NCBI GenBank assembly: GCA_965229345.1
Contig: OZ245872.1
Span: 1,612,001 to 1,676,000, forward strand
Direction: 5' to 3'
DNA from: PBB1 sp965229345
Lineage (GTDB): Bacteria; Pseudomonadota; Gammaproteobacteria; Burkholderiales; Burkholderiaceae_C
DNA length: 64,000 bases
The notes beneath the pieces are model-generated. The model worked only from the letters and a program-made list of their open reading frames with translations. It made no database searches and was not told the origin of the DNA. The position numbers were made by a program, and so were the translations under genes. Positions 1 through 10,300 of this stretch are shown here, piece after piece. Each line of letters starts with the position of its first letter. Positions within the stretch are counted from its first letter, which is position 1.

Positions 1-1371
1 TTGGCATGGGCCGAGAAATCGGTGGCCCTCGATCCCGACCCGTTGACCGAGCTGCAGATTGCCCATGTGTTGCAGCAGTTGCGGCGTCTTCCGGAAGCGA
101 TGGAGCGCGGCCGCCGGGCGATCGATGCCGGGGGTCGTGTTCCGGGCATGTACCCCAGCTACCTGCTGGGTGCCAACTATTTCCACGACGAGCCGGCGCC
201 GCTGTTCGAGCTGCATGCCGAGTTCGGCCGTCTGTGGCCGGCGCCCACCACGGCCCGTCCGCCGCGCCGCATCCGGGCGGCGGGTGAACGGCTGCGCATC
301 GGCTACGTCTCGGGCGATTTCCTGCGGCACTCGGTGGCCTACTTCATCGAGGCCCTGCTGGCGTGCCACGACCGCGATCGCTACGAGGTGGTGTGCTACC
401 AGAACAACGCCCATGCCGACGAGGTGACACAGCGGCTGAAAGGCCTGTCCGACCGTTGGACGGTCTGCGCCGGGCTGTCCGAGAACGCGCTGCGCAGCCG
501 CATCCTGGCCGATGGCATCGACGTGCTGATCGACCTGTCGGGCCACACCGCGCATTCGCGGTTGATGATGTTCGCCGCGCCCTGCGCACCGGTGCAGATC
601 TGCTACCTGGGCTACCCGACGGTGTCTGGCGTGCCGGGCATCGACTTTCGCATCACCGACCCCCTCATCGACCCCGGCGACATGCCGGCCTTCGACTCCG
701 AGGTGCCGCTGCAGCTGCCGCGCACGATGTTCTGCTACACCCCCGACGCTGCCGCACCGCCGCTGGCAGCCCCGCCTGCGCTCGAGCGGGGCTGCATCAC
801 CTTCGGCTCGTTCAACAACATCGCCAAGGTCACCGATCACACCCTGGGGTTGTGGGCGGCGGTGATGCGGTCGGTTCCGGGGTCGCGCCTGTTGCTCAAG
901 GCCAGCACGATGGCACAGGCCTCCAACCGGGCGGGTATCGAGCACTTCATGGCCTTGCGCGGCATTGCGGCCGACCGCCTGACGCTGATCGCCCGCACGC
1001 CCTCCACCGACAGCCACCTGGCGATCTACCGGCAGGTGGACATCGCGCTGGACACCTATCCGTACAACGGCGCCACCACCACCTGCGAGGCGTTGTGGAT
1101 GGGGGTGCCGGTGGTCAGCCTGCGCGGGCGCACCCACGCCTCGCGCATGGGTGCGTCGATCCTGTCGGCCATCGGCCGAGCCGACTGGGTGGCAAGCGAC
1201 GATGCCGGCTACGTCGAACGGGCCGTGGCGCTGGCGACCGATCTGGCGGGCCTGGCGGCGTGGCGAGCGGCCGCGCGTGAGCACCTGCGCGCCGGACCCT
1301 TGCTGGACCGGGCCCAGTTCACCCGCGATTTCGAATCGGCCATCGAGCGGGCCTGGCAGCAGCCACGCTGA
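1..1371 (+). CDS. GT41-family (O-GlcNAc transferase/SPINDLY-like) glycosyltransferase, 3' part
   Basis: Partial gene: the frame is open to the left edge, so the 456 residues seen are the C-terminal part. Family members carry a TPR array upstream, and residues 1-50 look like the end of one (ALDPDPLTELQIAHVLQQ). The catalytic part shows GT41 landmarks: RLRIGYVSGDFLRHSV (about 98), IDLSGHTAHSRL (about 179), FGSFNNIAKV (about 271) and LDTYPYNGATTTCEALWMG (about 352). GT41 enzymes transfer a sugar from a UDP-sugar to protein Ser/Thr, or to Asn in the HMW1C branch, in the cytoplasm. Its place upstream of a giant FHA-type exoprotein invites the idea that it glycosylates that protein before export; this is inference. 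Confidence 0.85.
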   Translation: MAWAEKSVALDPDPLTELQIAHVLQQLRRLPEAMERGRRAIDAGGRVPGMYPSYLLGANYFHDEPAPLFELHAEFGRLWPAPTTARPPRRIRAAGERLRIGYVSGDFLRHSVAYFIEALLACHDRDRYEVVCYQNNAHADEVTQRLKGLSDRWTVCAGLSENALRSRILADGIDVLIDLSGHTAHSRLMMFAAPCAPVQICYLGYPTVSGVPGIDFRITDPLIDPGDMPAFDSEVPLQLPRTMFCYTPDAAAPPLAAPPALERGCITFGSFNNIAKVTDHTLGLWAAVMRSVPGSRLLLKASTMAQASNRAGIEHFMALRGIAADRLTLIARTPSTDSHLAIYRQVDIALDTYPYNGATTTCEALWMGVPVVSLRGRTHASRMGASILSAIGRADWVASDDAGYVERAVALATDLAGLAAWRAAAREHLRAGPLLDRAQFTRDFESAIERAWQQPR

Positions 1372-1724
1372 TCGGCTTAGTCCGTTCGGGCCAGTTCCCG
1401 CCGTCTTCCGGACGTGTCCATGTCACGGCACCTCCCTACGCTCTGAGGCCAGAGGACAGGCGGGTTTCAGGGTCGCGCTGGTGCGGTGCAACGGTGGTTG
1501 GGATGGCTAGGCCGAAGGGGCTAGCAACCCGCGCACTTCGCACATGACCCCGACACAGCCGGTTCTTAGATTGTCGGAAGTTGGCAAATGCGAAACCTTG
1601 TGGTTGCCAACGTGGGGTCGCTGGTTGAGGTTGTGAAGCGGGCAGATGAGTGCTGCCGGTTTCAGAGCCTCAACAGGCGGTGGCACACAGATTTTTTTCA
1701 TTCAAACCCAGGAGAGACCTCATC
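1372..1724. other. Intergenic region before the PEP-CTERM gene
   Basis: About 350 bases with no credible ORF. The last part, just before the start codon, has a T-run at 1692-1698 and a good ribosome-binding site (GGAGAG, 1711-1716). The promoter of the PEP-CTERM gene should lie here, but I cannot point to a convincing -35/-10 or -24/-12 pair. Confidence 0.5.
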
Positions 1725-2540
1725 ATGAAATTCAACCTCAAACTGATCGCAGCCGCCGTGGCGCTGGCCGCTGCGGGATCTGCTCACGCGAACATCGTCG
1801 GCGGTGCAAACAGCTCGCTGGTCGTTGCCGCCTTCAACACTGTCACCAAGGCCGCCTATTACCGCGACACCGGCTTCCTGCTCAACACGTTCCTGCCCTC
1901 CAGCGTCACGACCGCGGCCGGCGACGGTGGTGTCATCGGCAACAAGACGCCTGAACTCGGTCTGATCCTCGACAAGAGCAACACGCCCAGCTTCGCCGAC
2001 GCTGCCTTCGGCACCTGGCTCGCAGGTCAGGATGTCTCGGCGATCCGCTGGACGGCGTTCGCAGCGGACAACTCGTCGGCTGCGGGCACCAACAACGTGT
2101 CGCGACTGTTGCTGGCCGCGTCGAAGGCACCATCCCCTGCCGTCAACAACGGTGCGGTCACCAACGGGCAAGCTGTTTTCACCGGGCTGACATCGCTGAG
2201 CCTGGGCCTGTCGACGACCACGCCCACCGTGCTCAACGTTGTCGAGGGCAACCTGATCTTCCAGCCGACGACGCTCGGTACGCTCGGCAACACCTCCAAC
2301 CTGTACTACTACGCCCGTTCGCAAGGCACGCTGGCCAACAGCACGCTGGCCAACACCACGCTGTTCCAGAACAGCCTGAATGTGGCCACGCTGAAGCTGG
2401 AGACCAACGGCGACCTGACCTACTCGCTGGCGTCTGCCGTGCCCGCGGTGCCGGAGCCGGGCGCCTTCTGGATGCTGGGCGCCGGCCTGTTGGCCATCGG
2501 TGGCCTGGTGCGCCGTCGCCAATCCGACTCGCAGGCCTGA
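1725..2540 (+). CDS. PEP-CTERM sorting-domain protein
   Basis: 271-residue exported protein. The start at 1725 is chosen because GGAGAG lies 9 bases upstream and a clean signal peptide follows (MKFNLKLIAAAVALAAAGSAHA). The middle is Asn/Thr/Ser-rich and matches nothing I recognise. The C-terminus has the exosortase sorting signal: VPEPGAFWMLG, a hydrophobic stretch, then RRRQ. Family knowledge says exosortase cuts at this signal and passes the protein to the outer surface or exopolysaccharide matrix. No exosortase gene lies in the window, so the enzyme must be encoded elsewhere. Confidence 0.88.
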   Translation: MKFNLKLIAAAVALAAAGSAHANIVGGANSSLVVAAFNTVTKAAYYRDTGFLLNTFLPSSVTTAAGDGGVIGNKTPELGLILDKSNTPSFADAAFGTWLAGQDVSAIRWTAFAADNSSAAGTNNVSRLLLAASKAPSPAVNNGAVTNGQAVFTGLTSLSLGLSTTTPTVLNVVEGNLIFQPTTLGTLGNTSNLYYYARSQGTLANSTLANTTLFQNSLNVATLKLETNGDLTYSLASAVPAVPEPGAFWMLGAGLLAIGGLVRRRQSDSQA

Positions 2541-2574
2541 GGCCCGATCCCTCCTAGAACGATGTGATCCCGCT

Positions 2575-2592
2575 CGGGGCCTTCGGGCCTCG
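2575..2592 (+). terminator. GC-rich hairpin with TTCG loop between two secreted-protein genes
   Basis: Seven-base-pair stem CGGGGCC / GGCCTCG (one G-U pair) around a TTCG tetraloop. No T-run follows, so it may be a weak terminator or an mRNA-stabilising hairpin after the PEP-CTERM gene. Confidence 0.3.
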
Positions 2593-2633
2593 GGTGTGGC
2601 CGCTGCATTGACCCCACGAATCAAGGAACCCTC

Positions 2634-4145
2634 ATGAAAGCAACCCGTTTCGCCCTTGCCATGGCTGCCGCTTGCGGCGCCATCGCGTCCTCGTCGTCGT
2701 TTGCCATCACCGCCAGCAACTACACCAACACTGGCGAGTTCACCGGCAACACGCTGAACATCCGCGTGTCGGGCGCCACCGCGCAGGACAACGGCATCCT
2801 GGGCTCGGCCCTGTCGCTGTGCGTGGCCGGCAGCGTGCACCGCTACGCCATCAGCAACAACTTCGTCTTCTATTGCACGCCGGATGTCGGCACCAACCCG
2901 GGCCAGATCCAGATCCCGGCGCGCGCCGCTTCATCCGGTGGCCCGATCACCAAGCTCGCGATCTACAAGTACTCGGTGGGCGGTTCGGCCTTCGGCGTCG
3001 AAGCCGTCAACAGCAACTCGGCCACCGACGGCTCGGCCCTCGGCTCGACCGGTAACCTCTTGCCCTTCCTCGATCTGGGCAAGATCAGCACGCTGTGCAG
3101 CGGCACCAGCGCCGTGACCACCACCGCCACCTTCGGCCCGGGCACCAACGGCAGCTATGTCAATGTGGCCTGCAGCAACGGCAGCAGCGCCCTGGTCACC
3201 CCGGCCACCACCTACATCGGCCTGTCCGACGTGGAGCCCGAATTCTTCTCGAGCAACACCAGCAACCTGACAGCCACGCCGGCCACGGCGCTGATCTTCG
3301 CGCCGGTCGTGACGAAGAACGTCTACGAGCGCCTGCAAACCCTGCAAGGCCTGACCGTGGGCAGCGACACCGAAGCCAACATGCCCTCGCTGAGTAGCGC
3401 GCAAATCGCCACGCTGTACACGCAGCCAGGTCAGGCCTGGAGCAGCCTGGGGGTGGCCGGCCTGTCCGTGGACGCCGATCCGGTGCACATCGTGCGCCGC
3501 GTCGACTCGTCGGGCACGCAAAAGACCTTCGAGGCCCTGATCGCCGGTACGCCGAACGGCCAGGCAGGCTTCAAGGACTGCAACACGGGCACCGACTTGT
3601 TCGCCCTGCCGGACAGTGGCAACACCACCACCGGCGACAGCGAATCGGTGTGCAGCTCGAACCCTCCGACGGTCTTTGCCGGCTCGGGCGGTGGCAACGT
3701 TCGCAACTGCCTGAACAACCTCAACACCAACGGCTTCAGCGGCATCGGCATCCTGACGACCGAAGACAAGGCCGGCTCCAACGGCTGGCGCTTCGTCAAG
3801 GTCGACGGCGTGGCCCCGAACCAGGCCCAGACGGCTGCGGGCCGCTACCGCTTCTACACCGAGACCTCGGTGAACACCCGCGCGGCCGGCCCCTTCGCCA
3901 CCAACAGCGCTCAGGGCTACTCGGCCTTCGTGGCGCGTTTCCTGACCGACTTCGCCAACCCGACGATCATCAACCAGATCAACGGCACGGCGCAGCCCTA
4001 CGGTGCTGCAGGCCTGATGGCGCTGCTCTCGCGCCAGGCCCCGGGCACCTCGCCTGACTTCACCGGTGCCACCCCGGTCTTGCCGTGGACCAAGGTCGCC
4101 GGTACGAACGTCAACAACTGCCAGAAGCCGAAGCTGTTCAACTGA
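2634..4145 (+). CDS. Secreted protein of unknown function
   Basis: 503 residues with an N-terminal signal peptide (MKATRFALAMAAACGAIASS) and an AAGGA ribosome-binding site just upstream. The mature part is rich in Asn, Thr, Ser and Gly and starts with LNIRVSGATAQDNGI. That loosely recalls the start of periplasmic phosphate-binding-type proteins, but I would not assign that fold without a search. Several Cys residues (for example SLCVAG, FYCTPD, ESVCSS, NCLNNL) suggest disulphides in the mature protein. It lies between the PEP-CTERM gene and the giant exoprotein and may belong to the same surface locus. Confidence 0.75.
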   Translation: MKATRFALAMAAACGAIASSSSFAITASNYTNTGEFTGNTLNIRVSGATAQDNGILGSALSLCVAGSVHRYAISNNFVFYCTPDVGTNPGQIQIPARAASSGGPITKLAIYKYSVGGSAFGVEAVNSNSATDGSALGSTGNLLPFLDLGKISTLCSGTSAVTTTATFGPGTNGSYVNVACSNGSSALVTPATTYIGLSDVEPEFFSSNTSNLTATPATALIFAPVVTKNVYERLQTLQGLTVGSDTEANMPSLSSAQIATLYTQPGQAWSSLGVAGLSVDADPVHIVRRVDSSGTQKTFEALIAGTPNGQAGFKDCNTGTDLFALPDSGNTTTGDSESVCSSNPPTVFAGSGGGNVRNCLNNLNTNGFSGIGILTTEDKAGSNGWRFVKVDGVAPNQAQTAAGRYRFYTETSVNTRAAGPFATNSAQGYSAFVARFLTDFANPTIINQINGTAQPYGAAGLMALLSRQAPGTSPDFTGATPVLPWTKVAGTNVNNCQKPKLFN

Positions 4146-4162
4146 TCGAACCGCCAGGCCGG

Positions 4163-4184
4163 GACCGCTGCCATGGCAGCGGTC
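4163..4184. repeat. Perfect 22-bp palindrome
   Basis: GACCGCTGCCA followed by its exact reverse complement, 18 bases after a stop codon. It has no loop and no T-run. It could be the first of two tandem transcription-ending structures or a protein-binding site. Confidence 0.45.
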
Positions 4185-4191
4185 CGCTTCG

Positions 4192-4222
4192 AGGTCGGGG
4201 CCCCTGCGGGCGCCGACCTTTT
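4192..4222 (+). terminator. Rho-independent terminator after the secreted-protein gene
   Basis: Stem AGGTCGG / CCGACCT, extended inside by GCC/GGC after one mismatch, and followed by TTTT. It would separate the 503-residue protein gene from the giant exoprotein gene, which starts about 115 bases later. Confidence 0.6.
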
Positions 4223-4337
4223 CCGTTTGAGGGCATCTCGAACACCGCTGGGGTGCCCGCATGCGTCGTCCTGTCACACACGCACCGAACAATCAATCGG
4301 CGCCTGAGTCGTCTGGCGACAGCGCTCCTGATCCCGT

Positions 4338-7300
4338 ATGAAGCAGCCTCTCCGCTCCACCCCCCGCCCCCTGTGCGCGTTCCCCAGTTCGTACAGCAGC
4401 AGCAAGCTGGTGCTGGCGGCGCTGGGCGTGATCGCCTGCACGCCGAGGGTGCAGGCGCAAGGCACCGCGCTTGCGGCCGGCACGCTGCCGGTGCTGCGTG
4501 GCGTGGTGGCGGGGCAGGTGGTGGTGAATGCGCCGGTGCGCGGCGCCGGCAGGTCGTTGCTGACCGTCGATCAGGCGTCGCAGCGCGCCATCCTCGACTG
4601 GAAGTCGTTCAACATCTCCAGCGATGCCGAGGTGCGCTTCAACCAGCCGAGCTCGACCGCGTCGATCCTGAACCGCATCTACAGCGCCGACCCCAGCATC
4701 ATCCAGGGCAAGTTGACCGCCAACGGCCAGGTGCTGCTGATCAACCAGAACGGCATCCTGTTCGACCGCGGGTCGCAGGTCAATGTGCAGGCCCTGCTGG
4801 CCTCGACGCTCAACATCAGCAACGCCCGCTACAACACCGGCGCCTTGACGACCGGTGGTCTCACCTCGGCGCTGGCCGAGGGCGGCTACGACGACCAGGG
4901 CAACACGCTCGCGATGCGGCCCGACGGCACGCTGCCGGCGGGCATCGGCATCGGTACCTCGGGCCCGGCCAACGCGGCCGCACCCACGATCACCGCCAAG
5001 CCAGGCGGCTCGATCATCATCTTCGCGCCGCGGGTCGAGAACCGCGCAGGTCTGATTTCGTCGCCCGATGGCCAGGTGATCCTCGCCGCCGGTGGCAAGG
5101 CCTATCTGGCGCTGGCCGATGCGGCCGATCCGACGCTGCGCGGCTTCCAGGTCGAGGTCGAGGCCAGCCATGGTGTCGATGTCAACCTGAGCGACCTGGT
5201 GCGCAATTCCGGCATCGTCAGTGCCGATCGCGGCAATGTGACGCTGGCGGCGCTGGCCATCAACCAGAACGGCCGCGTGTCGGCCAACACCGCGATCCAG
5301 GCCAATGGTTCGGTGTTCCTGAAGGCACGCACGCTCGGCGGCGCGCAGGCCGGCACTGCCAGCTTCGGCGCCGGCAGCGTGACCCAGGTGCTGCCCGACA
5401 CACAAGACAAGTCCACGCTGCCCGACAGCCAGAACTACGCCTCGGTGCTCGACGACCGGCGCGGCGAGATCCGCGTCGATGCGAAGACGATCGCCAGCAG
5501 CGGCACGCTGCAGGTGCCCGGTGGCCGCATCACGCTGACAGCGCGCGAAGCAGAGGGTGCCGCCAACCCGACCGCCGCACGCGTCTACCTCGACAGCTCC
5601 AGCCTCACCAGCGTGGCCGGCAATTGGGCTGACGTGCCCTATGCCGACAGCCTGCTCACCTTCAAGGTCACCTCCAACGAACTGCGGGACGCGCCCGACC
5701 AGAAGGGCGGCTTTCTGCTGGGTCAGACCGTCACCGTCGATCTGCGCAAGGGCAGCCCGCTGCTGAACCTCGACGGCTATCGCGCCGCGCAGGCGCGCAC
5801 CGTGGCGCAGAAGACTGCGGTCGGTGGTGAGCTCGATGTCAGCTCGACCGGCTCGCTGATCCAGCGCAGCGGTGCAGTGATCGATGCATCGGGCGGCGGT
5901 TACCGCTACGGCGCCGGCACCGCGTCGACCAGCGTGCTGGTGGGTGCCGACGGCCGCACTTACAGCATCACCACCGCATCCGAGCAGCGCCGCTACATCG
6001 GCTTGCTCGACAGCCACACCAAGACCTATTCGCGCTGGGGTCAGACACAGGTGTACAGCGGGCTGACCTACGGCATCGGGCAAGCCGAGGCGGCATACGT
6101 CGAAGGCCAGGCCGGTGGCACGATCCGCCTGCAGTCAGCCGCCGGGCTGGTGCTCGACGGAAAGCTCGCTGGCGGCGTGACGGTGGGACCGAACCAGCTC
6201 GCCCGTGCGCCCCGCGCGGCCAGCCTGGTCATTGGTGCGTTCGACGCCGTCGCCAACGAGTTCGATCCGACGCAGCGCATGGGCCATGTGAACTTCACGC
6301 AGACCGTTCAGCCGGTGCTGGGCGCCGGCTTCGGCGTGGATGCGGCCTTGAGTACCGTCCAGATCGACAACATCGCGCTGGCCGCCGAGCAGCTGTTTGG
6401 CCGGTCGGTGGCCGGGGGCGGCAACGTCTACGCGCAGACCGCCTTCGATGCGGTCGAGATCAATTCGAATGGACGCATCAGCGTGCCGGATGCCGTGCGC
6501 ATCGAGGGCGCACCCGGTTCGTCGCTGCTGCTGCGTGCGCCGCAGATCGATGTGGTGGGCGCCATCAGCATGCCCGCCGGCAACATCACCCTGCAGCCGG
6601 TCGCCACCGTCGCACCGCTGACGCCCGAGCTGGGGATCGGGAACAACAGCGTCACCGTGCGCAGCACCGCTGCGCTGTCGACCGCTGGCGTGTGGATCAA
6701 CAACGCCAGCGCCGACGGCTCGTTCGTCGGCGACCTCATGCCCTCTGCGCGGCTGAACGTGGCGGCCGACGGCACAACGGGCACCACCTCGATGCTCAAC
6801 GGGGGCCGACTGACCATCGCGAACAACGCCGACCGCAGCTCGGCCACCGTGCTGGAGCGCGGCGCGGTGCTCGATGTCGGTGGCGGCGCGGCCCTCGGCA
6901 ACGCCGGGCGGTTGACAGCGGGCGACGGCGGTACCTTGGGCATCGCCAACGCCTACCTCGGCGACTTGAGCACCGACTGGCTGCAGGCCGATCTGTGGGG
7001 CCTGTCGCCGGGCAACGGTGGCAAGCTCGTGCTGAGCACCGCGCGCGCGGTGCTCGGTGCGGCCGAGGCCAGCAGCACCCTGCCATCGAACACCACCCGG
7101 CTGCTGCCCTCGCTGTTCGCCGACCGAGGCTTCTCCAGCATCACGGTGAACACGGTGCAGGGCATCGCCATCGACACCGGTGCCAACATCGTGCTGCAGC
7201 AGAAGAACCGGGTCGTGGACCCGGTTGCGGCAGTCACCCTGCCCACGGGCGGCGACCTGCGCTCGGCTTCCAGCGTGCAGCTGCTGCCGGACGCGGTGCG

Positions 7301-10300
7301 CAAGCCGGTGAGCCTGACGCTGGCCACCAGCGGCTTCCGCGACATCCAGAACCAGGCCACCTTGACGATGGCGGCGGGCTCGGCGCTGATCGCCGACCCG
7401 AAGGCCACCGTGTCGCTCTCAGCGGTCGATGGCCTGAGCGTGAACGGGCGCATCAGTGCGCCCGGTGGCAATGTGAACCTGACGCTGAACGCGCCCGACG
7501 TCGGCAGCACCGGCAACCTGTCCGTCGGTGCGGATGCGGTGATCTCGGTGGCCGGCACCTTCGTGCGCCGCCCGACCGACAACGGTCTGGTGCAGGGCAG
7601 CGTGATCGGTGGCGGCACCGTCACCATCGCCGCCGCGCAGACCGGCGTGGCACTGGCCGCCGGCGCGCAGATCGATGTCAGTGGCCTCACGCAGACGGTG
7701 CAGACGCTGGCCGACACCGGCAGCGGGGTGCTGACGCAGGCGGTCGATGGCAACGCCGGTGCGCTGATCGTGCGCAGCCAGGGCCCCACGCAGCTCGATG
7801 CGACGCTGCGCGCCTCGCGAGGTTCTGAAACGGGCGCAGGCGGCTCCTTTGCGCTGGAGCAAAAGGCGCGCGACAGCGAGCTTGTGCTGCCGGCCGAGCG
7901 CCGCATCGTCGTGTCGCAGCAGGCGCCAGCGACACCGGTGGCTGCCGATCCGGCCTTCGTCGATGCACGGGTGTCGATCGACGCGCTGCAGCAGGCCAGT
8001 TTCGACAAGCTGCGGCTGCAAGCCGAAGACCGCATCGAGTTCAGCGGCGATGTCGCCATGAATTTCGCGCGTGGCGTTCGACTGGATGCACCCCTGATCG
8101 ATGTGACGGGCGATGGCCGGGTCAGCGTGCGGGGCGCGTCGGTGGCGATCGGTCAGTCGCTCGACCCGCGCGGGCGAACTGGCAGCGGCCCCTACACCCG
8201 CACGGCCCAGGGCCTGTCGCCACTGCTGGCCACACGTGCCGGCGCGGGGCAGTTGTCGGTGCAGGCCAGCACGATCGATCTGTTCGGCGCGTTCAACCTC
8301 AACGGGGTGTCGCAGTCGCGCTTCTTGAGCGACGGTGACATCCGCTTCACCGGCCGCAACGTGAGACCGGACGCGCCCGCGGGCGACCGCGCCGTGGGTG
8401 CACAGATCGGCTCTCTGACCACCCGTGGCGATCTGCTGCTGAGTGCCACGCAGATCTACCCGAGCACCCGCACCGACTACACGCTGGCGGTGGCCGAGCA
8501 GCCCGGGGCCACGCCGCTGGCCGGCGGCCGCATCACCGTCGCCAGCAACGGCAAGGCGGCTGGCGATGTCTACTCGGCGGGTGGGCGACTGGCGCTGGCG
8601 GCCGACACGATCGTGCAGGGCGGTACGGTGAAAGCACCGCTGGGCGACATCGATCTGCGGGCTGGCACCCGGCTGGAACTGAGCCCGGGCAGCGTGACCT
8701 CGGTATCGGCCAACGGGTTGACGCTGCCGTTGGGCACCACGCTGGCCGGACTGTCCTGGCGCTATCAGGACAACCTTGCCGGCGGCACGCCGAACCTGCT
8801 GACCACAGGCAGCGCCGATGCCAAGCGCATCGAACTGGCCGGCGCGGCGATCGACGTGCGCAGCGGCGCGACGGTCGATGTGTCGGGCGGCGGCGAGCTG
8901 CAGGCCAGCGAGTTCGTGCCCGGCATCGGCGGCACCACCGACACGCTGATCCAGCCCAACACCTACGCGATCATCCCCAAGTCGAGGCTGAGCAGCCTGC
9001 CGGTCGACACCGATCTGGCCGCGCGGCAGGACATCGGCTTCGGCTTCCAGAGCGCGTCTCGCGACACCAGCGTCTACGACCAGCTCCACATCGGCCGTGG
9101 CTCGGTGGTGCCCGAAGGCGACTACGTGCTGCTGCCAGGGCGCTATGCGCTGCTGCCCGGCGCGTACCTGGTTCAACTGCAGACCGGCATCGGCTATGCC
9201 AACTGGCAGCCGGGCCAGACCACCCAGCTGGCCAACGGCCAGACGGTGGTGGCCGGCTACCGCACGGTTGGCGGCACCTCGATCCGCGAATCAAACACCG
9301 TGGGCGTGCTGGTGCGCCCGGGCAGCGCGGCCACACGCGAGTCCGACTACCGGCTGACGACCTCGAGCTACTTCGCCGAGCTGGCGGCCAGCAGCCGTGC
9401 CGCCGCGCCCCGCGTGCCGATCGACGCGGGCCAGCTGACGTTTCTGAACGCCCAATCGCTGGACCTCTCCGGCCGCTTTGTCACCGCGCCTGCAGCCAGC
9501 ACCTCGACCACGGGTGCCGCGGGCCGCGCGGCAGAAGTCGACATCAGTGCCGACCGCATGGCAGTGGTCGATCACATCGGCGACATCCCCGGCATCGACG
9601 CCAGCTTCCTGCAGCTCGAAGGCCAGGCGCTGTCGGGTCTGGGTGGCAGCCTGCTGTTGGGTGGCCAGCGCAGCCGGGTCGGCGATGTGCTGCAGATCAC
9701 CACCGGTGCGAGCCAGATCGTCGTCGCCAACAGCGCGGCCGGCGAGGTGAAGGTGCCCGAGCTGCTGCTGACCGCCTCGGACCGCATCGAGGTGCGCAGC
9801 GGGGCGGTGCTGACCGGCAGCAGCAGCGTGCCTGCCAACGGCGCCACGTCGCTCGCCACCGAGGCGGGTGGCGCGCTGCTGCGCTTGTCCAGCGGCGCCC
9901 AGGCCACCGTCGACCGAGGTGCGGTGGTCGACAACACGCATGGCGAGATACGCATTGCCGACGGTGCCACGCTGAACGCGGGTCGCTCGCTGCTGCTCGA
10001 TGCCACGCAGACCACCCGCTCGCAGGGCCGCTTCGTGGTGGGGCAGGGCGGTGACGTGTCGCTGGCCTCGTCGCAGGTGAGCCTGGGCGAGACGGCAGGG
10101 GTGGGCGGCATCGACGCCGGCCTGGTGCTGTCGAACACCGATCTGGCCGGTCTGGCCGGCCTGGAGGCGCTGCGCATCAAGGGCTACCTCGGCATCGACC
10201 TGTACGGCAGTGCGTTGCTCGGTGCGCCGACGCTGGGCACGCTGACGCTGGACGCCGGTGCGCTGCGCGGGCATGCGAGCCAGCCGTCGGCGCAGGCCAC

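Noticed and set aside
1640..1724. Sigma-54-type promoter before the PEP-CTERM gene
   Set aside because: TGGCAC at 1681 looks like a -24 box, but the -12 GC is missing at the needed spacing.
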